A DNA stretch of 64,000 bases. It comes from UBA8752 sp042095055 (GTDB lineage: Bacteria; Bacteroidota; Bacteroidia; Flavobacteriales_D; Sanyastnellaceae). The translations under genes were made by a program, and so were the position numbers. The stretch is taken from assembly GCA_042095055.1 (NCBI GenBank), contig JBELBZ010000007.1, positions 20,710-84,709 of the forward strand. The letters run 5' to 3'. The notes beneath the pieces were generated by a model. The model saw only the letters and a list, made by a program, of their open reading frames with translations. It did not search any database and had not been told where the DNA came from. Shown in pieces: positions 1 to 8,243 of the stretch. How positions within the stretch are numbered: the first letter of the stretch is position 1; every line of letters begins with the position of its first letter.

Positions 1-251
1 TGCCCGTGTTCCATCCCCTTGCTCAAATATTCAAGGCCGATTTGAAGCAAAAACCCGGCGATCACCCATTGTCCTGCGCCAGCATTCATCACAAATGCTT
101 CGGGCAAGAGGTGCAAAAAACACAAGCCCAAAAGAAAGGCCCCTCCAAAGGACAAGAGCAAGGGCATGTGTTGCTTGAACCTGTCCCCCAGCCATTCTCC
201 CAATGCAGCGCCTATGATGGCGACCAGAACCAATGTAATGCCAGCTGTCAT
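1..251 (-). CDS. ZIP family metal transporter, N-terminal part (cut by window edge)
   Basis: The visible 83 residues start MTAGITLVLVAIIGAALG and contain GGAFLLGLCFLHLLPEAF, the HLLPEA signature of ZIP (SLC39/ZupT) divalent metal ion transporters. Two hydrophobic segments are visible (about residues 2-18 and 29-48). These proteins sit in the inner membrane and import zinc, iron or similar ions; the substrate cannot be told here. The C-terminus lies beyond base 1. The ATG overlaps the TGA of the upstream methyltransferase gene as ATGA, so the two are probably translationally coupled. Confidence 0.8.
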   Translation of the reverse strand, partial: MTAGITLVLVAIIGAALGEWLGDRFKQHMPLLLSFGGAFLLGLCFLHLLPEAFVMNAGAGQWVIAGFLLQIGLEYLSKGMEHG

Positions 252-1015
252 GACTTGCGTGCGTGTAGAATGAGTCGGTTGCTTTCTCCTTGCGTCCAAG
301 GTTCCAAGGCATATGAGCCGTAGCGGCCCAAAACTTCAAATCCAGATTCGTTCATCATGGAGGTTAAGTGCCCATTCTCCAATGCAGCCACACGCTCTAC
401 ATGTGATTTGCTTCCCGAAGGTGAGCTGTGCTCAATGTGCTTTACAAAGGTTGGATACCCGTCTCCCACTGCCGGCAACAATTCCCTGGAAATGTGGTAA
501 TGGACCCCTCCCCGCTCCAATTGCTCTTCGGCCACCAAATGTTTCTTGGCAAAGTGCACGTCGAGAAAATCCAAAACAAAAAATCCACCCGGTTTCAAAT
601 GGGCGTGCACATTGGCGAGAACAGCCAAATGGTCTTCAGGCTGGTTGAAATAGCCGAAACTCGTAAAAAGGTTGAGTATGCCGTCAAATTGTTGTCCAAG
701 GGAGAAGTGGCGCATGTCACCTTCCACAAAAGACAGTCCAGCTGCGCCCTTGTGATCCAATTGTGCTGCAGCAATGCTGTTTGAACTGAGATCCAGGCCC
801 ACGACTTGGTGGCCCTTCATTGCTGCGGCATGGGCGTGACGGCCTTTGCCACAGGCCAAGTCCAACAGGCTCAGCTGTTCCCATCCCCAGGTGTTGTGCA
901 TGGCCGATACAAAAGCTTCTGCTTCTGCATTGCTGCGGTGCCCATAGAGCTGGTGATAATGTGGGTTGTCAAACCAAGCTTCGAACCAAGCAGGGGATTG
1001 ATGGGAGGAATCCAT
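248..1015 (-). CDS. class I SAM-dependent methyltransferase
   Basis: A 255-residue protein starting MDSSHQSPAWFEAWFDNPHY. Motif I of the Rossmann methyltransferase fold is clear (LSLLDLACGKGRHA), followed by VVGLDLSSNSI (acidic residue that binds the ribose), EGDMRHF and a LKPGGFFVLDFLDV strand. This is the Methyltransf_25 type common in Bacteroidota; the substrate is unknown. The reading frame stays open upstream of the ATG at 1015, but that extension overlaps the divergent SiaB gene and has no homology, so I chose the internal ATG. It is the first gene of a two-gene unit with the ZIP transporter (ATGA overlap). Confidence 0.85.
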   Translation of the reverse strand: MDSSHQSPAWFEAWFDNPHYHQLYGHRSNAEAEAFVSAMHNTWGWEQLSLLDLACGKGRHAHAAAMKGHQVVGLDLSSNSIAAAQLDHKGAAGLSFVEGDMRHFSLGQQFDGILNLFTSFGYFNQPEDHLAVLANVHAHLKPGGFFVLDFLDVHFAKKHLVAEEQLERGGVHYHISRELLPAVGDGYPTFVKHIEHSSPSGSKSHVERVAALENGHLTSMMNESGFEVLGRYGSYALEPWTQGESNRLILHARKS

Positions 1016-1024
1016 TTGAGGCGT

Positions 1025-1051
1025 CGAAGATAATTCCAACGAATTGGGCAA
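1025..1051 (-). promoter_or_regulatory. putative Bacteroidota promoter of the methyltransferase-ZIP unit
   Basis: On the minus strand TTG is followed after 16 bases by TATCTTCG, close to the TTG/TAnnTTTG consensus of Bacteroidota. The element ends 10 bases before the ATG, which implies a very short leader. It was found by eye, so chance occurrence cannot be excluded. Confidence 0.35.
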
Positions 1052-1102
1052 CCTCAGAACCTTGATTTGCGTAGAAGCAACGATTCCGATTCCTGCTGCT
1101 TG

Positions 1103-1663
1103 ATGATTTCTATGGATACCCGCCCCGTCTTTTCCCCTTCTAAAGGGCACTGGATGGGCTTGGCTTCTTTTGTTGGAAGGCCAACCACACGCAATTTGGA
1201 CGCCTTGCTCGAGCACCTCGAGCAGGTGGTTGTCCAACGGATGGAAGACCGCAGGGTGTTTCGTGCCCTCATCGAATGTGTGCAGAATATGGAGCGACAC
1301 GCCGACCCATCCCGCTCTGCGCATTTCAAACTGTTGGGGCGCTCTCTAGATGGAGAGCCCCGTTTCAAAATCCGGAGTGTAAACGCCATTCGAAAAAACG
1401 AGGTGGCCTATGTCCAAGATTGGATCCGCCAATACAGCTCGCTGCAAGAGATGACGGCTTCTTCAATTGATCAGGGAGAGCTGGACTGGAGAAATCTGTA
1501 CCGTGAATGTTTGAATTCAGATGAGCGCACCCCCCGTGGAGGCGCTGGTTTGGGTTGGGTTTCCTTGGCCAAGGCTGCAGTCAATCTGCCCCACATTCGG
1601 ATTATCCACGCTGTGGATGGTCCGAAATTGTTCTTCTCAGTGGAAGTGGCGTGCACGCGTTGA
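1103..1663 (+). CDS. SiaB family protein kinase (DUF6272)
   Basis: About 186 residues with a GHKL-like kinase pattern: FRALIECVQNMERHAD resembles the N-box of anti-sigma/HPK-type ATPases, and GGAGLGWVSLAKAA the glycine-rich ATP lid. The family includes SiaB of Pseudomonas, a kinase that phosphorylates SiaC. The next gene encodes the SiaC partner, which supports the call. ATGs at 1103 and 1112 are both possible starts; upstream residues look non-coding. No SiaA phosphatase or SiaD cyclase is in the window. Confidence 0.75.
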   Translation: MISMDTRPVFSPSKGHWMGLASFVGRPTTRNLDALLEHLEQVVVQRMEDRRVFRALIECVQNMERHADPSRSAHFKLLGRSLDGEPRFKIRSVNAIRKNEVAYVQDWIRQYSSLQEMTASSIDQGELDWRNLYRECLNSDERTPRGGAGLGWVSLAKAAVNLPHIRIIHAVDGPKLFFSVEVACTR

Positions 1664-1676
1664 CTATTTTTGGTTC

Positions 1677-2045
1677 ATGGGTCCCTTACACATCGCTCCA
1701 ACTGTCAAGACTCCAGAGATTGTTTTCCATTCGGGAGAACAGCGCCTCGTGCTCTCTGGACGTTCTATTCCTGAGAATGCCGTTGACTTTTACCGACCGG
1801 TCTTAGACTGGGCCCAATCCATTCCTTCCGCGTTTAAGCTCACCGTTCAAGTGCAGCTGGAGTACTTCAATACCAGCAGCAGCAAATGCCTATTGGACTT
1901 GTTTAAGCGCCTTGAGCAAAGTGAAGCGTTGGAGGTGCAATGGTATTTCGATGCTGACGACGAAGACATGCTTGAGGCAGGAGAAGACTACGATCACATT
2001 GTGAACGTCCCCTTCAAATTCGTGGAGATCGACCCTGAGGCCTAA
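1677..2045 (+). CDS. SiaC family regulatory phosphoprotein (DUF1987)
   Basis: A 122-residue protein starting MGPLHIAPTVKTPEIVFHSG. It has the family features: an N-terminal strand pair, FKLTVQVQLEYFNTSSSKCL (the TSS region is where SiaC proteins are phosphorylated), and VQWYFDADDEDMLEAGEDY. It is expected to be switched by the SiaB-like kinase encoded 13 bases upstream. The last 32 bases overlap the 3' end of the ABC transporter gene on the opposite strand. Confidence 0.85.
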   Translation: MGPLHIAPTVKTPEIVFHSGEQRLVLSGRSIPENAVDFYRPVLDWAQSIPSAFKLTVQVQLEYFNTSSSKCLLDLFKRLEQSEALEVQWYFDADDEDMLEAGEDYDHIVNVPFKFVEIDPEA

Positions 2046-5031
2046 AGGCATTCTTCAAGGCCAAGGCCAAAATGAAGATGAAGGTGGTGCCCCACAGCAC
2101 CATCCAATTCCCGCCGCTTTTGGAATATGAGCGTGGTCCTATTCTGGTTTCGGCTGCATGAAACGCCCCCATGCCCGGCCAAAGTGAGCCGGCGTAGAGC
2201 GCGTCCCTCGTATTGATGATCTTGTTGTTGTGGACCGCAATGCCCGAATTGAGCATTTGATCTTGGGTGGTCCAATCGATGAGCACCTGGTTGTACTGGC
2301 GGTCTTTGACGGCGGCTCCGAGCACAGGATCATCCCACCCTTTTTGCTGCAGCACTTGGTCTTTTCTGGACTTCGCGTTGCGCCATGCCTGTCGTTGTAT
2401 TTCGCGGTACTGTTGGAGCTCTTCGGTGAGCAGCGCTTTTTCGGTGGAGTCAATCCCGTCCTCAAAGGGAATGCTGATGGCAAGCTCACCGCGTTCATAC
2501 AGGGTGTTCCACTCTGATGCTGTGGTGCGCAATGCGCTTTCGTCACCTTGGTGGGCCCGGTCCAATTGGCGCAGCATTTCGGGATGCCAGCGGTCGCGCA
2601 AGAAAGACGACCGTGCCAGGGTGGCATTGCTCTCATGCAGGGCCTTGGAGTAAGGGGTCTCTGCAGCAAACAAGGTGGTCAAGGCTTCAAATCCCCAGCG
2701 GCTGATCATGACCTGTCCAATGGGCGAAACGCCAGAGGGCCTGGATATCCCCGGGTTCAGTTTGTCAAAGGTGACGATGGCACCACCCAACATCAACTGC
2801 GGGATGATGAACAAGGGAATGGCCAGGTAAATGACACGTACGCTGTTGAACAGCAGAGAAATGACGAGGCCAAACATGTTGGCACAGGCGGCCACTGAAA
2901 ACAGGGTGAACCAGTATGCCACAAACTGTCCTGGGAGTTCCAAAATGATGTGGGACAAGGCTGCGAACAGCAATGTTTGAATGGCACTGATGCCAAATAA
3001 AACACTGCTTTTCGCTGTGAGGTAGGCCGACCAGTTGAGCCTGAGGTTCTGCTCTCTTTTGCGCATCAAGCGGTCCCTAAACAACTCTTCTGCACTGACC
3101 GTAAGCCCCATAAATATGGCCACGATCACAGCGATAAACAGGAAGTGTGGGATGTTGCTGGCTTGGCCATAGCTGTATGCTTTGCCGCTCTCCGTAGACC
3201 TCAAAATAAAAGCGAGAAGAATGGCCAAAAGGGGCGCCTCGAGCAGATTGATAAGCAGGTATTGCCTGTTCTTCCATTTGCGGGCGATGTCCCTTGCGCT
3301 TTGGACGAGCCATTGGCGCCGCCAGTGCGGCGGACGCAGGCCTAAGGCTGCCGCAGGTTCATTTCCTTTTGGTTGGCTGCGTTCCATTTCTGCCTCCACT
3401 TTGGGAACCAGCAATACGTTGTAAAAGTCATTCCATTCTTTGGGGCTGATCCTTCTTTGCCCCGTCGACTTCCCCCTCCCATCCAAAACGGGAACGTCGA
3501 TGATGTCAAAGATTTGCTCTGGGTTGACGTGTCCGCACATCCCACACGCCACATTGTCCGCTTCGAAGTGGTTGACGATGGTTCTGAAATGGGTCAGGGC
3601 ATCCAAAGGCCTTCCTGTAAACACAGGGTAGCCCCCATGGTCTAGCACCCACAGTGCATCAAAGCTCCTAAAAATGTCGCCACTGGGCTGGTGAATGACA
3701 GCAATCACCAAGGTCCCATTGTAGGTCATCTGCTTCAGCAGGTCCATCAGCAGTTCAGAGTCCTTGCTGCTCAAGCCGCTTGTGGGTTCGTCCACCAGGA
3801 GAACCCGAGGTCCTCGGATGAGCTCCATGGCGATGTTGAGCCGTTTGCGTTGTCCCCCGCTGATGGTCTTGTTTAGCGCATCTCCCACAGGGAGGTTGCG
3901 GGCTTCCCAAAGGCCCAATTGTTGCAAGCACACTTCAACGCGCTGCTTGCTTTGGGCCTTGTCGTCTACAGCATAGGCGAGCCTTGCTGCATAGAACAGG
4001 TTTTCTTCAACGGTCAGCTCTGGCAGGAGGTGGTCTTCTTGTGGAACCAAACCAATCCAAGAGCGGGCAGCGTCATCTGCTACAGGAATGCCATCGATGG
4101 TGATTTCCCCAAAAGTGGGAGGCTCAGTGCCCGCCAACAGGTTGAGCAAGGTGGATTTACCCGACCCGCTCGCTCCCATCACGCCCACCAGCATGCCTGA
4201 CCGGGCCTGAGTTCGAAAAGGGTGAAGCGCTTGTTTGTCCGGGTAATTGAACCAATGGCTGACTTCATTGATTTCAAGCGTCAGCTCTGGTATGTTTTCC
4301 TCCTCCATAAAGGAGCGTTGGATGTCCACAAAATGGAGGGGTGCAGTGCCAGGGTGGCGCAATGTGGAGCCCGGAGTAAAAGGCTGGGTGCGCTGTGGAT
4401 CGAGGGGTTCGCCATTGAGCTGCACGGTGCCCGCTCCAAGTGGCCTGATAAAGACGACCTGGGATTCTGGATGCCGAAAACAGGCCAAAGCAGTGGTCCA
4501 ACCTGCCTTGACGACGCCTCCAAGTTGGGGCTGGTCGCCAATGAGGAAGGCCTCGTGATAACGCTGGGTCATCACGGGCCAATCGGCCGTGTTGAAGACC
4601 AGCGTTTCGTAGCAACGCTTCTCCCCTTCCCGAATGCCAAATACGTCGGCGACGAGGTCGGTCAATTCTCGGCTGAGGTTGTCCTGCGCTCCATCGCTTG
4701 GTAGCATGGCATGCTCAAACTCGAGCATGCGCAAAAACACGAGTGCCTTCTCGCTGGCTTGAAGGTCGCGGTTGATGTCCGTGCAAGTGCGCAAGACCTT
4801 GGTCGAGCGCAATGCGGTGCGCTTCAGTCCTGCCAACTCTCTGGATTCTACGGCACCACCTTGGCTTGCGAGGTGGCCTTCAAAGACATCCAGCCACTCG
4901 GTTACAGCTTCTTTGGGCAGCCGGCTGCGCAAGAAATGAGCCACGACTTCCCGCCCCTTTTCCAGGCCCTCTTCCCTCAAAGTGATGAGGGCAAACAAGC
5001 GCATCAAGGCGTCTAAAATGTGACGGCTCAT
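2014..5031 (-). CDS. large ABC transporter, ATPase-permease fusion of ABCG type
   Basis: A 1005-residue protein. The first 170 residues are helical and resemble TerB-like regions. Residues about 185-260 look like an FHA-type beta domain. The ATPase follows with Walker A GASGSGKST, a Q-loop in PQEDHLLPELTVEENL, signature SGGQRKRLN, Walker B VLLVDEPTSGL and switch HQPSGDIF, all close to ABCG half-transporters. An ABC-2 permease with about six hydrophobic segments occupies the C-terminal part. Substrate unknown; probably an exporter. The stop lies inside the convergent siaC-like gene. Only 43 bases separate it from the beta-helix lipoprotein gene upstream. Confidence 0.85.
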   Translation of the reverse strand: MSRHILDALMRLFALITLREEGLEKGREVVAHFLRSRLPKEAVTEWLDVFEGHLASQGGAVESRELAGLKRTALRSTKVLRTCTDINRDLQASEKALVFLRMLEFEHAMLPSDGAQDNLSRELTDLVADVFGIREGEKRCYETLVFNTADWPVMTQRYHEAFLIGDQPQLGGVVKAGWTTALACFRHPESQVVFIRPLGAGTVQLNGEPLDPQRTQPFTPGSTLRHPGTAPLHFVDIQRSFMEEENIPELTLEINEVSHWFNYPDKQALHPFRTQARSGMLVGVMGASGSGKSTLLNLLAGTEPPTFGEITIDGIPVADDAARSWIGLVPQEDHLLPELTVEENLFYAARLAYAVDDKAQSKQRVEVCLQQLGLWEARNLPVGDALNKTISGGQRKRLNIAMELIRGPRVLLVDEPTSGLSSKDSELLMDLLKQMTYNGTLVIAVIHQPSGDIFRSFDALWVLDHGGYPVFTGRPLDALTHFRTIVNHFEADNVACGMCGHVNPEQIFDIIDVPVLDGRGKSTGQRRISPKEWNDFYNVLLVPKVEAEMERSQPKGNEPAAALGLRPPHWRRQWLVQSARDIARKWKNRQYLLINLLEAPLLAILLAFILRSTESGKAYSYGQASNIPHFLFIAVIVAIFMGLTVSAEELFRDRLMRKREQNLRLNWSAYLTAKSSVLFGISAIQTLLFAALSHIILELPGQFVAYWFTLFSVAACANMFGLVISLLFNSVRVIYLAIPLFIIPQLMLGGAIVTFDKLNPGISRPSGVSPIGQVMISRWGFEALTTLFAAETPYSKALHESNATLARSSFLRDRWHPEMLRQLDRAHQGDESALRTTASEWNTLYERGELAISIPFEDGIDSTEKALLTEELQQYREIQRQAWRNAKSRKDQVLQQKGWDDPVLGAAVKDRQYNQVLIDWTTQDQMLNSGIAVHNNKIINTRDALYAGSLWPGMGAFHAAETRIGPRSYSKSGGNWMVLWGTTFIFILALALKNAFRPQGRSPRI

Positions 5032-5074
5032 CGCTTACGAAATGGAAGTAAAAGAGGGCTCAAAGGCCCTGGGG

Positions 5075-6610
5075 TTATTGACGCTCGTAGCAGCCCTTGT
5101 CAGGTGCTGAGCCCACCACCCGCGGTAAACCGTCGAGGTCTGTGGCAAGAAATGGCAACCCTGCTGGGATACCGAGGCCATTCCACTGGCTGTTGCCGCT
5201 AATGAGGTGGAAGTCCCTGTTGAAGACATCGGCAAAGGGTGGGGCAGCATCCAAGCTGCTTTCTTCGATCCAGTCGGCTGTCCCGAAATCGTCCATTTCC
5301 ACGGCGCAGCCCCGAATGAGCAGGTCATTGTCATCGCCCTCAAGATCGACGACCAATTCATCAAAATCTTCGAGCCCGGCATTGTTTCCCCACATGATGC
5401 AGTTCAGGAAACGCGATTCGACCAATGGGCGAATTTGTACAACCCCGTTGATGTCTTCGTAATGGTCGTTGATGAGAACGGTGGGCGTGGAACGGGTTCC
5501 ATCAGACCAGTAGTTCGCAAAGGTGCTGTGTGTGAACCTATAACGGCCTCCCAAGGTGAGCGCAGCGCAAGCTTGGGCACAGTCGTACATGAGCAGGTTT
5601 GTGCCGTCAACGTTGGCGCCTTGGGCCAGCAAGCCGATGCCACTCATGTTGTGGATGACACAATTCTCCATACTCAAGGCAGCCTGGTCTGCGGTCCCAG
5701 CGGTGTCCACTTGCAAACCAATGGTGCCATTGCGCAAGATGGCGTGGCGCATGGTGCTGCCTGTCGATCCGTACAGCCAAATGCCACCTCCGAGTATGCT
5801 CGCTTGGGCGACTCCGAAATCAGTTTGAATCAAGGTGTCTACTTGGATTCCCCATTGACCGGGGATGTCCGCGTATTCTGGCTCAAGCCTGTCCCCTTCA
5901 AAGGTGACTTCTTGTCCCAATTCACCATTGACCTCGAGGGTACCCCTGTCCACATATATCCCGCCTCCGGCATGCACGTGGACATCGCACCCCGCTTCTA
6001 TGGTCAATTTGCAATCGGGTGCGACGCCGACAACGCCGTAAATCACATGGGGCCGCTCAGCAGTCCAGATGTCGTTGCAAGGCAGCGAGGAAAGGCCTCC
6101 TGGGGCGCCATGAAAAAAAGCGTCCTGACCCCAAGCCAGCAACTGCGCGTATTGGCTAAATCCGTTGACGGTCACCCTGATGCGGTCTTTCACCACAAAT
6201 GGGAGATTGACATCTTCAGGGTCCACGGTGACCTCGACAAAAACGTAGATCGAGTCCCCTTGCTCCAATACAAGATTGCCCGCAGACGGGCCGGGTATTC
6301 CATCAATGTTGATCCTGAATTCACTCTCAATCCCGTCCTCCAAGGTGACATCCTCGAGCAAAATGCGTCCAGGGCTTTCATTGACAATGCGCAATGCCTG
6401 ACTGGCGCTCCCGATGGACGTGAACACCGTGTCAAACCACAATGTGTCTTGGCTAAAAGACACCCTTGCATCGGCACCGAGGTAATACTTGTCCCCCTGA
6501 CAACCGGTGCACAAAACCAAGCCCAAGAAGAGGGCCAAAAACCCGCTGATCCAGATCCATGGACGGGAAGCAGGAATGGAGGGGGAACTGATGTTGTCCG
6601 GTTGGAACAT
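5075..6610 (-). CDS. right-handed beta-helix lipoprotein
   Basis: 511 residues. The N-terminus has a hydrophobic segment (ISGFLALFLGLVLCTGC) ending in a plausible lipobox cysteine, so it is probably a membrane-anchored lipoprotein. An Ig-like region (about residues 45-165) is followed by CKLTIEAGCDVHVHAGGGIYVDRG and further repeats typical of parallel beta-helix proteins, and the protein ends DLDGLPRVVGSAPDKGCYERQ, the usual C-terminus of choice-of-anchor/PbH1 proteins in this phylum. No catalytic residues can be assigned. It reads into the ABC transporter gene with a 43-base gap. Confidence 0.75.
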   Translation of the reverse strand: MFQPDNISSPSIPASRPWIWISGFLALFLGLVLCTGCQGDKYYLGADARVSFSQDTLWFDTVFTSIGSASQALRIVNESPGRILLEDVTLEDGIESEFRINIDGIPGPSAGNLVLEQGDSIYVFVEVTVDPEDVNLPFVVKDRIRVTVNGFSQYAQLLAWGQDAFFHGAPGGLSSLPCNDIWTAERPHVIYGVVGVAPDCKLTIEAGCDVHVHAGGGIYVDRGTLEVNGELGQEVTFEGDRLEPEYADIPGQWGIQVDTLIQTDFGVAQASILGGGIWLYGSTGSTMRHAILRNGTIGLQVDTAGTADQAALSMENCVIHNMSGIGLLAQGANVDGTNLLMYDCAQACAALTLGGRYRFTHSTFANYWSDGTRSTPTVLINDHYEDINGVVQIRPLVESRFLNCIMWGNNAGLEDFDELVVDLEGDDNDLLIRGCAVEMDDFGTADWIEESSLDAAPPFADVFNRDFHLISGNSQWNGLGIPAGLPFLATDLDGLPRVVGSAPDKGCYERQ

Positions 6611-6654
6611 GTTGCGAAACTAAGGCTGGGAATTGGGTCCTTAACTTTTATGCC

Positions 6655-7308
6655 ATGGCTGACCTGGAATCAACGTTCATTTCTACGAAATCTGATGCGG
6701 ACTGGTCATGGCATCAAGCCAGGCTTCACTTCAAAGAGGCAGACCCTGAATTTCACGATGTCGTCAAGGGTCTTGAAAATCCAGTTGATGTGGACCAGAG
6801 GCCCGCTTTTGAGAGCCTCGTTCGGGCGGTGATTGGCCAGCAGCTGAGCACAAAGGCTGCCCACACCATATGGTGCCGTTTTGTTGCACTGTATGACGGA
6901 GAGTTGAACCCTGAGGTGGTGGTACAAGAGGCTGCTGAGGTTCACCGCAGTGTGGGTGTGAGTGGTCAAAAACATGGCTATATCATGGACCTCTGCCGCC
7001 ATTATTTGGCCGATCCAGCTTCCTTCGATGCAGTCGGGCAGTGCACGGATCAGGAAGTCATCACATCTTGGACCAAGGTCAAGGGCCTGGGTCCATGGAC
7101 CGTCCAAATGCATCTGATGTTTCAGCTGAGCAGACCTGATGTCTTTCCAGTGGATGATTTGGGCGTGCGCCGGGCGATGGAAAAGGGATTGTCCATCCCC
7201 AAGGATTCCCCGAAAACGGTGTATGCAAAACGGGCCCTGGTATGGAGCCCGTTTCGCACGGCTGCAAGCCGTTTGTTGTGGCAGAGCTTAAATGCTCAGC
7301 CCAAGTAA
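6655..7308 (+). CDS. DNA-3-methyladenine glycosylase II (AlkA-type, HhH-GPD)
   Basis: 217 residues with the HhH-GPD fold of base-excision glycosylases. FESLVRAVIGQQLSTKAA is the conserved substrate-pocket helix, VKGLGPWTVQMHLMF the helix-hairpin-helix, and VFPVDDLGVRRAM carries the catalytic aspartate. It excises alkylated bases from DNA in the cytoplasm. The length matches the short bacterial form without the AlkA N-terminal domain. The last 13 bases overlap the 3' end of the convergent sigma factor gene; the start lies 44 bases from the divergent lipoprotein gene. Confidence 0.9.
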   Translation: MADLESTFISTKSDADWSWHQARLHFKEADPEFHDVVKGLENPVDVDQRPAFESLVRAVIGQQLSTKAAHTIWCRFVALYDGELNPEVVVQEAAEVHRSVGVSGQKHGYIMDLCRHYLADPASFDAVGQCTDQEVITSWTKVKGLGPWTVQMHLMFQLSRPDVFPVDDLGVRRAMEKGLSIPKDSPKTVYAKRALVWSPFRTAASRLLWQSLNAQPK

Positions 7309-8165
7309 GACTTCAAGATCCGGCTGCGGCTGGTATGCTTGAGGCGTCGGATGGCCTTTTCTTTAATCTGACGAACGCGCTCACGCGTCAAGTCAAAGCG
7401 CTCACCAATTTCTTCCAGGGTCAAAGGATGCTCGCCGCCCAATCCAAAGTAGAGGCGAACGACATCTGCTTCACGGCTGGTCAGGGTTTGCAAGGACCGC
7501 TCGATTTCTTTGCGCAACGACTCTGTGATCAACACCGTGTCAGGTGATGGAGTGTCATTGGTTTGCAACACGTCGTACATCGTGCTGGAGCTGTCGTCGC
7601 CGTCTTTCAACGGGGCATCCATCGATACGTGGCGCCCTGCGTTCTTCAAGCTTTGCTTGACCTCGTCAAGGGTCATGTCCAATACTTCAGCAAGTTCTGC
7701 TGGCGTCGGAGGGCGTTCAAACTCTTGCTCAAGTCGGGCAAAGGCCTTGTTGATCTTGTTGATGGACCCGATTTTATTGAGGGGCAAGCGTACGATACGG
7801 CTTTGCTCTGCAAGGGCCTGCAGGATGCTTTGGCGGATCCACCAAACCGCATAGGAGATGAACTTAAATCCGCGGGTTTCATCAAAACGCTGCGCGGCTT
7901 TGATCAAGCCGAGGTTTCCTTCGTTGATCAAATCAGGCAAGGAAAGGCCTTGGTTTTGGTATTGCTTAGATACAGAAACCACGAAACGCAGGTTGGCTTT
8001 CGTCATCTTTTCCAAAGCGACTTGATCGCCCTGTTTGATGCGGCGGGCCAACTCCACCTCTTCTTCGGCTGTGATCAAGTCGACCCTGCCGATTTCCTGG
8101 AGGTACTTGTCCAGCGATGCGGTCTCCCTGTTGGTGACCTGTTTCGTGATTTTTAGCTGTCTCAT
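7296..8165 (-). CDS. rpoD: primary sigma-70 factor
   Basis: 289 residues starting MRQLKITKQVTNRETASLDK, the short primary sigma factor typical of Bacteroidota. Region 1.2 (LDKYLQEIGRVDLITAEEE), region 2 (FVVSVSKQYQNQGLSLPDLINEGNLGLI split around residues 65-95; YAVWWIRQSI for -10 recognition), region 3 (PTPAELAEVLDM) and region 4 (LTLEEIGERFDLTRERVRQIKEKAI) are all present. Region 1.1 is absent, as usual in the phylum. It directs RNA polymerase to housekeeping promoters. It lies 78 bases downstream of pnp on the same strand, with a strong inverted repeat between them. Confidence 0.95.
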   Translation of the reverse strand: MRQLKITKQVTNRETASLDKYLQEIGRVDLITAEEEVELARRIKQGDQVALEKMTKANLRFVVSVSKQYQNQGLSLPDLINEGNLGLIKAAQRFDETRGFKFISYAVWWIRQSILQALAEQSRIVRLPLNKIGSINKINKAFARLEQEFERPPTPAELAEVLDMTLDEVKQSLKNAGRHVSMDAPLKDGDDSSSTMYDVLQTNDTPSPDTVLITESLRKEIERSLQTLTSREADVVRLYFGLGGEHPLTLEEIGERFDLTRERVRQIKEKAIRRLKHTSRSRILKSYLG

Positions 8166-8183
8166 GGGCGTTGCTTTTCAAGT

Positions 8184-8223
8184 GTTTGAGGGGAGGCCGG
8201 CAGACCCTTCCTCCCCTTCAAAC
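8184..8223 (-). promoter_or_regulatory. strong hairpin between pnp and rpoD
   Basis: GTTTGAGGGGAGG at 8184-8196 is complementary to CCTCCCCTTCAAAC at 8210-8223 (one bulged base), with a 13-base loop. On the transcribed (minus) strand no T-run follows, so it is not a standard intrinsic terminator. It could be an mRNA processing or stability element, or it could weaken read-through into rpoD. Confidence 0.5.
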
Positions 8224-8243
8224 GTATTTTTCGGTCATTCGTT

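Noticed and set aside
5207..6832. A 541-codon open frame on the plus strand
   Set aside because: It is antisense to the beta-helix lipoprotein, has no signal or motif, and runs into the start of the glycosylase gene. The minus-strand gene has a lipobox and repeat structure.
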